NCBI GenBank assembly: GCA_019163135.1
Contig: JAFLKR010000133.1
Coordinates: 1 to 33,550 of the forward strand
From: Desulfobulbaceae bacterium
GTDB lineage: Bacteria > Desulfobacterota > Desulfobulbia > Desulfobulbales > Desulfobulbaceae
DNA length: 33,550 bases
Reading direction: 5' to 3'
Shown: in pieces, positions 33,010-33,550 of the stretch
Numbering within the stretch: position 1 is the first letter of the stretch
Layout: each line of letters begins with the position of its first letter
The notes under the pieces: generated by a model
Seen by the model: the letters and a program-made list of their open reading frames with translations, nothing else
Told to the model about the DNA's origin: nothing
The model's database searches: none
Made by a program: the position numbers and the translations under genes

Positions 33010-33483
33010 GATGCAACCGGTCTCCCTAAGCAACTTTTCGGGTCGCTGTGTTTTCCATGGCTCAATACAGGATAAACCTGCCCCCATCGACTCACGTATT
33101 CCATGTGACTCTTGCCCCCTGTGTCAAAACCACAAAATCAAAGTCAACCAAGGCAAAGCCTGTTGTTCCTCAAAAGTCACCTTGTGTTAATGCAAACACT
33201 ATAATAAAGCAAACAACATACCACCCAAAACAATGCGGTAAAATCAGCATAATGACACGATGAGCATCGCACCTTTGCTACCCCATGGTAACGCTTCCAG
33301 CACCAAGGCGTTACCTATAAGTAACACTCCCCCGGCCAACTATCTACAATTTTGAAATGTTTCTACGCATTGCAGACTTCCCATTTTTCAGTTCGGCATT
33401 TATTTTGCGCAGAGACCTTAGGAACGGTATAATTACGCCCAACCCTTGATCAGTTGAGGAAATCCGATCCTTTTTAAAAGAAT
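33010..33483. promoter_or_regulatory. Divergent promoter region between nrfH and a YgbA-family gene
   Basis: No gene. Two inverted repeats with 5-base arms and a 6-base centre, GTGTT-N6-AACAC (33184-33199) and GTTAC-N6-GTAAC (33310-33325), have the symmetry of CRP/FNR-family operators. An 8-base perfect dyad, GGTAACGC with GCGTTACC (33287-33315), overlaps the second. A TATAAT-like sequence lies at about 33201 on the plus strand. Which regulator binds is not known. Confidence 0.4.
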
Positions 33484-33550
33484 ATGCAACCACCTTTTTC
33501 ATCAAAACGTATGCGGAGGGAAGCCAGGACGGTCGAAATAATGATCCAGC
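33484..33550 (+). CDS. YgbA-family (nitrous oxide-stimulated promoter) protein, N-terminal fragment cut by window edge
   Basis: A plus-strand frame starting ATG 33484 gives MQPPFSSKRMRREARTVEIM and continues to the edge. The KRMRREARTVEIMI pattern matches the N-terminus of E. coli YgbA (RRMKRELRT-x-x-VMI), a small protein of the NO-stimulated promoter family that belongs to the nitrosative-stress regulon. Only 22 codons are visible and the Shine-Dalgarno sequence is weak, so this is tentative. Its divergent position next to nrfHA fits a joint nitrite/NO response. Confidence 0.5.
   Translation, partial: MQPPFSSKRMRREARTVEIMIQ

Noticed and set aside
33087-33112. TCACGT-N5-ATGTGA dyad upstream of nrfH considered as a CRP-type site
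   Set aside because: The half-sites are in the opposite order to TGTGA-N6-TCACA and one arm position mismatches; no regulator can be assigned.

Overview
The window looks like a chromosomal segment of a mesophilic, strictly anaerobic Desulfobacterota member, most likely a sulfate- or sulfur-metabolising bacterium of the Desulfobulbales type. This is inferred from gene content: a tetrahaem class III cytochrome c, system II cytochrome c maturation (ResB/CcsA), NrfHA ammonifying nitrite reductase, a 2-hydroxyacid (lactate) oxidation operon, a TauE/SafE anion exporter and two-subunit-type glycyl-tRNA synthetase. I cannot name the species.

Region 1-10,050 is accessory. Its left edge holds an IS91-type element on the minus strand: a transposase cut by the window edge, translationally coupled to a tyrosine recombinase that lacks its C-terminal catalytic boxes. 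Next come a TauE/SafE exporter, a Pif1-like helicase with HRDC and helix-turn-helix domains, a metacaspase-like protease and a TIR-NB-ARC-TPR (NLR-like) protein, all on the minus strand. The right edge is an AT-rich, gene-poor stretch with relics of an IS21 transposase and an integrase. The TIR-STAND protein beside a stand-alone caspase is the most interesting content. TIR enzymes make NAD-derived signals and caspase-like proteases are known TIR-signal effectors, so this is a plausible two-gene abortive-infection module with the TIR fused to its own NLR sensor. A strong terminator and a candidate promoter lie between the two genes, so the caspase appears to have its own transcription.

Region 10,480-22,400 is mostly plus-strand metabolism: a divergent CoaD-like nucleotidyltransferase, a TerC membrane protein, PdxH, an MscS-like channel, then a tightly linked glcD-glcF-larA operon (flavin dehydrogenase, Fe-S partner, nickel-dependent racemase). 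This operon should interconvert lactate (or another 2-hydroxyacid) enantiomers and feed electrons into respiration. ResB, CcsA and a tetrahaem cytochrome c3 follow, ending at a bidirectional terminator.

Region 22,500-30,720 is a compact minus-strand housekeeping block, in transcription order purA, rpoZ, dnaJ, moaC, dksA-like, galT, a single-domain response regulator, a folE2-like gene with a degenerate active-site motif, and glyS. A terminator separates purA from rpoZ.

Region 30,900-33,550 holds nrfH-nrfA (minus) and, divergently at the right edge, the first 22 codons of a YgbA-type nitrosative-stress gene. The 470-bp space between them contains inverted repeats that could be operators. No tRNA, rRNA or CRISPR array was seen.
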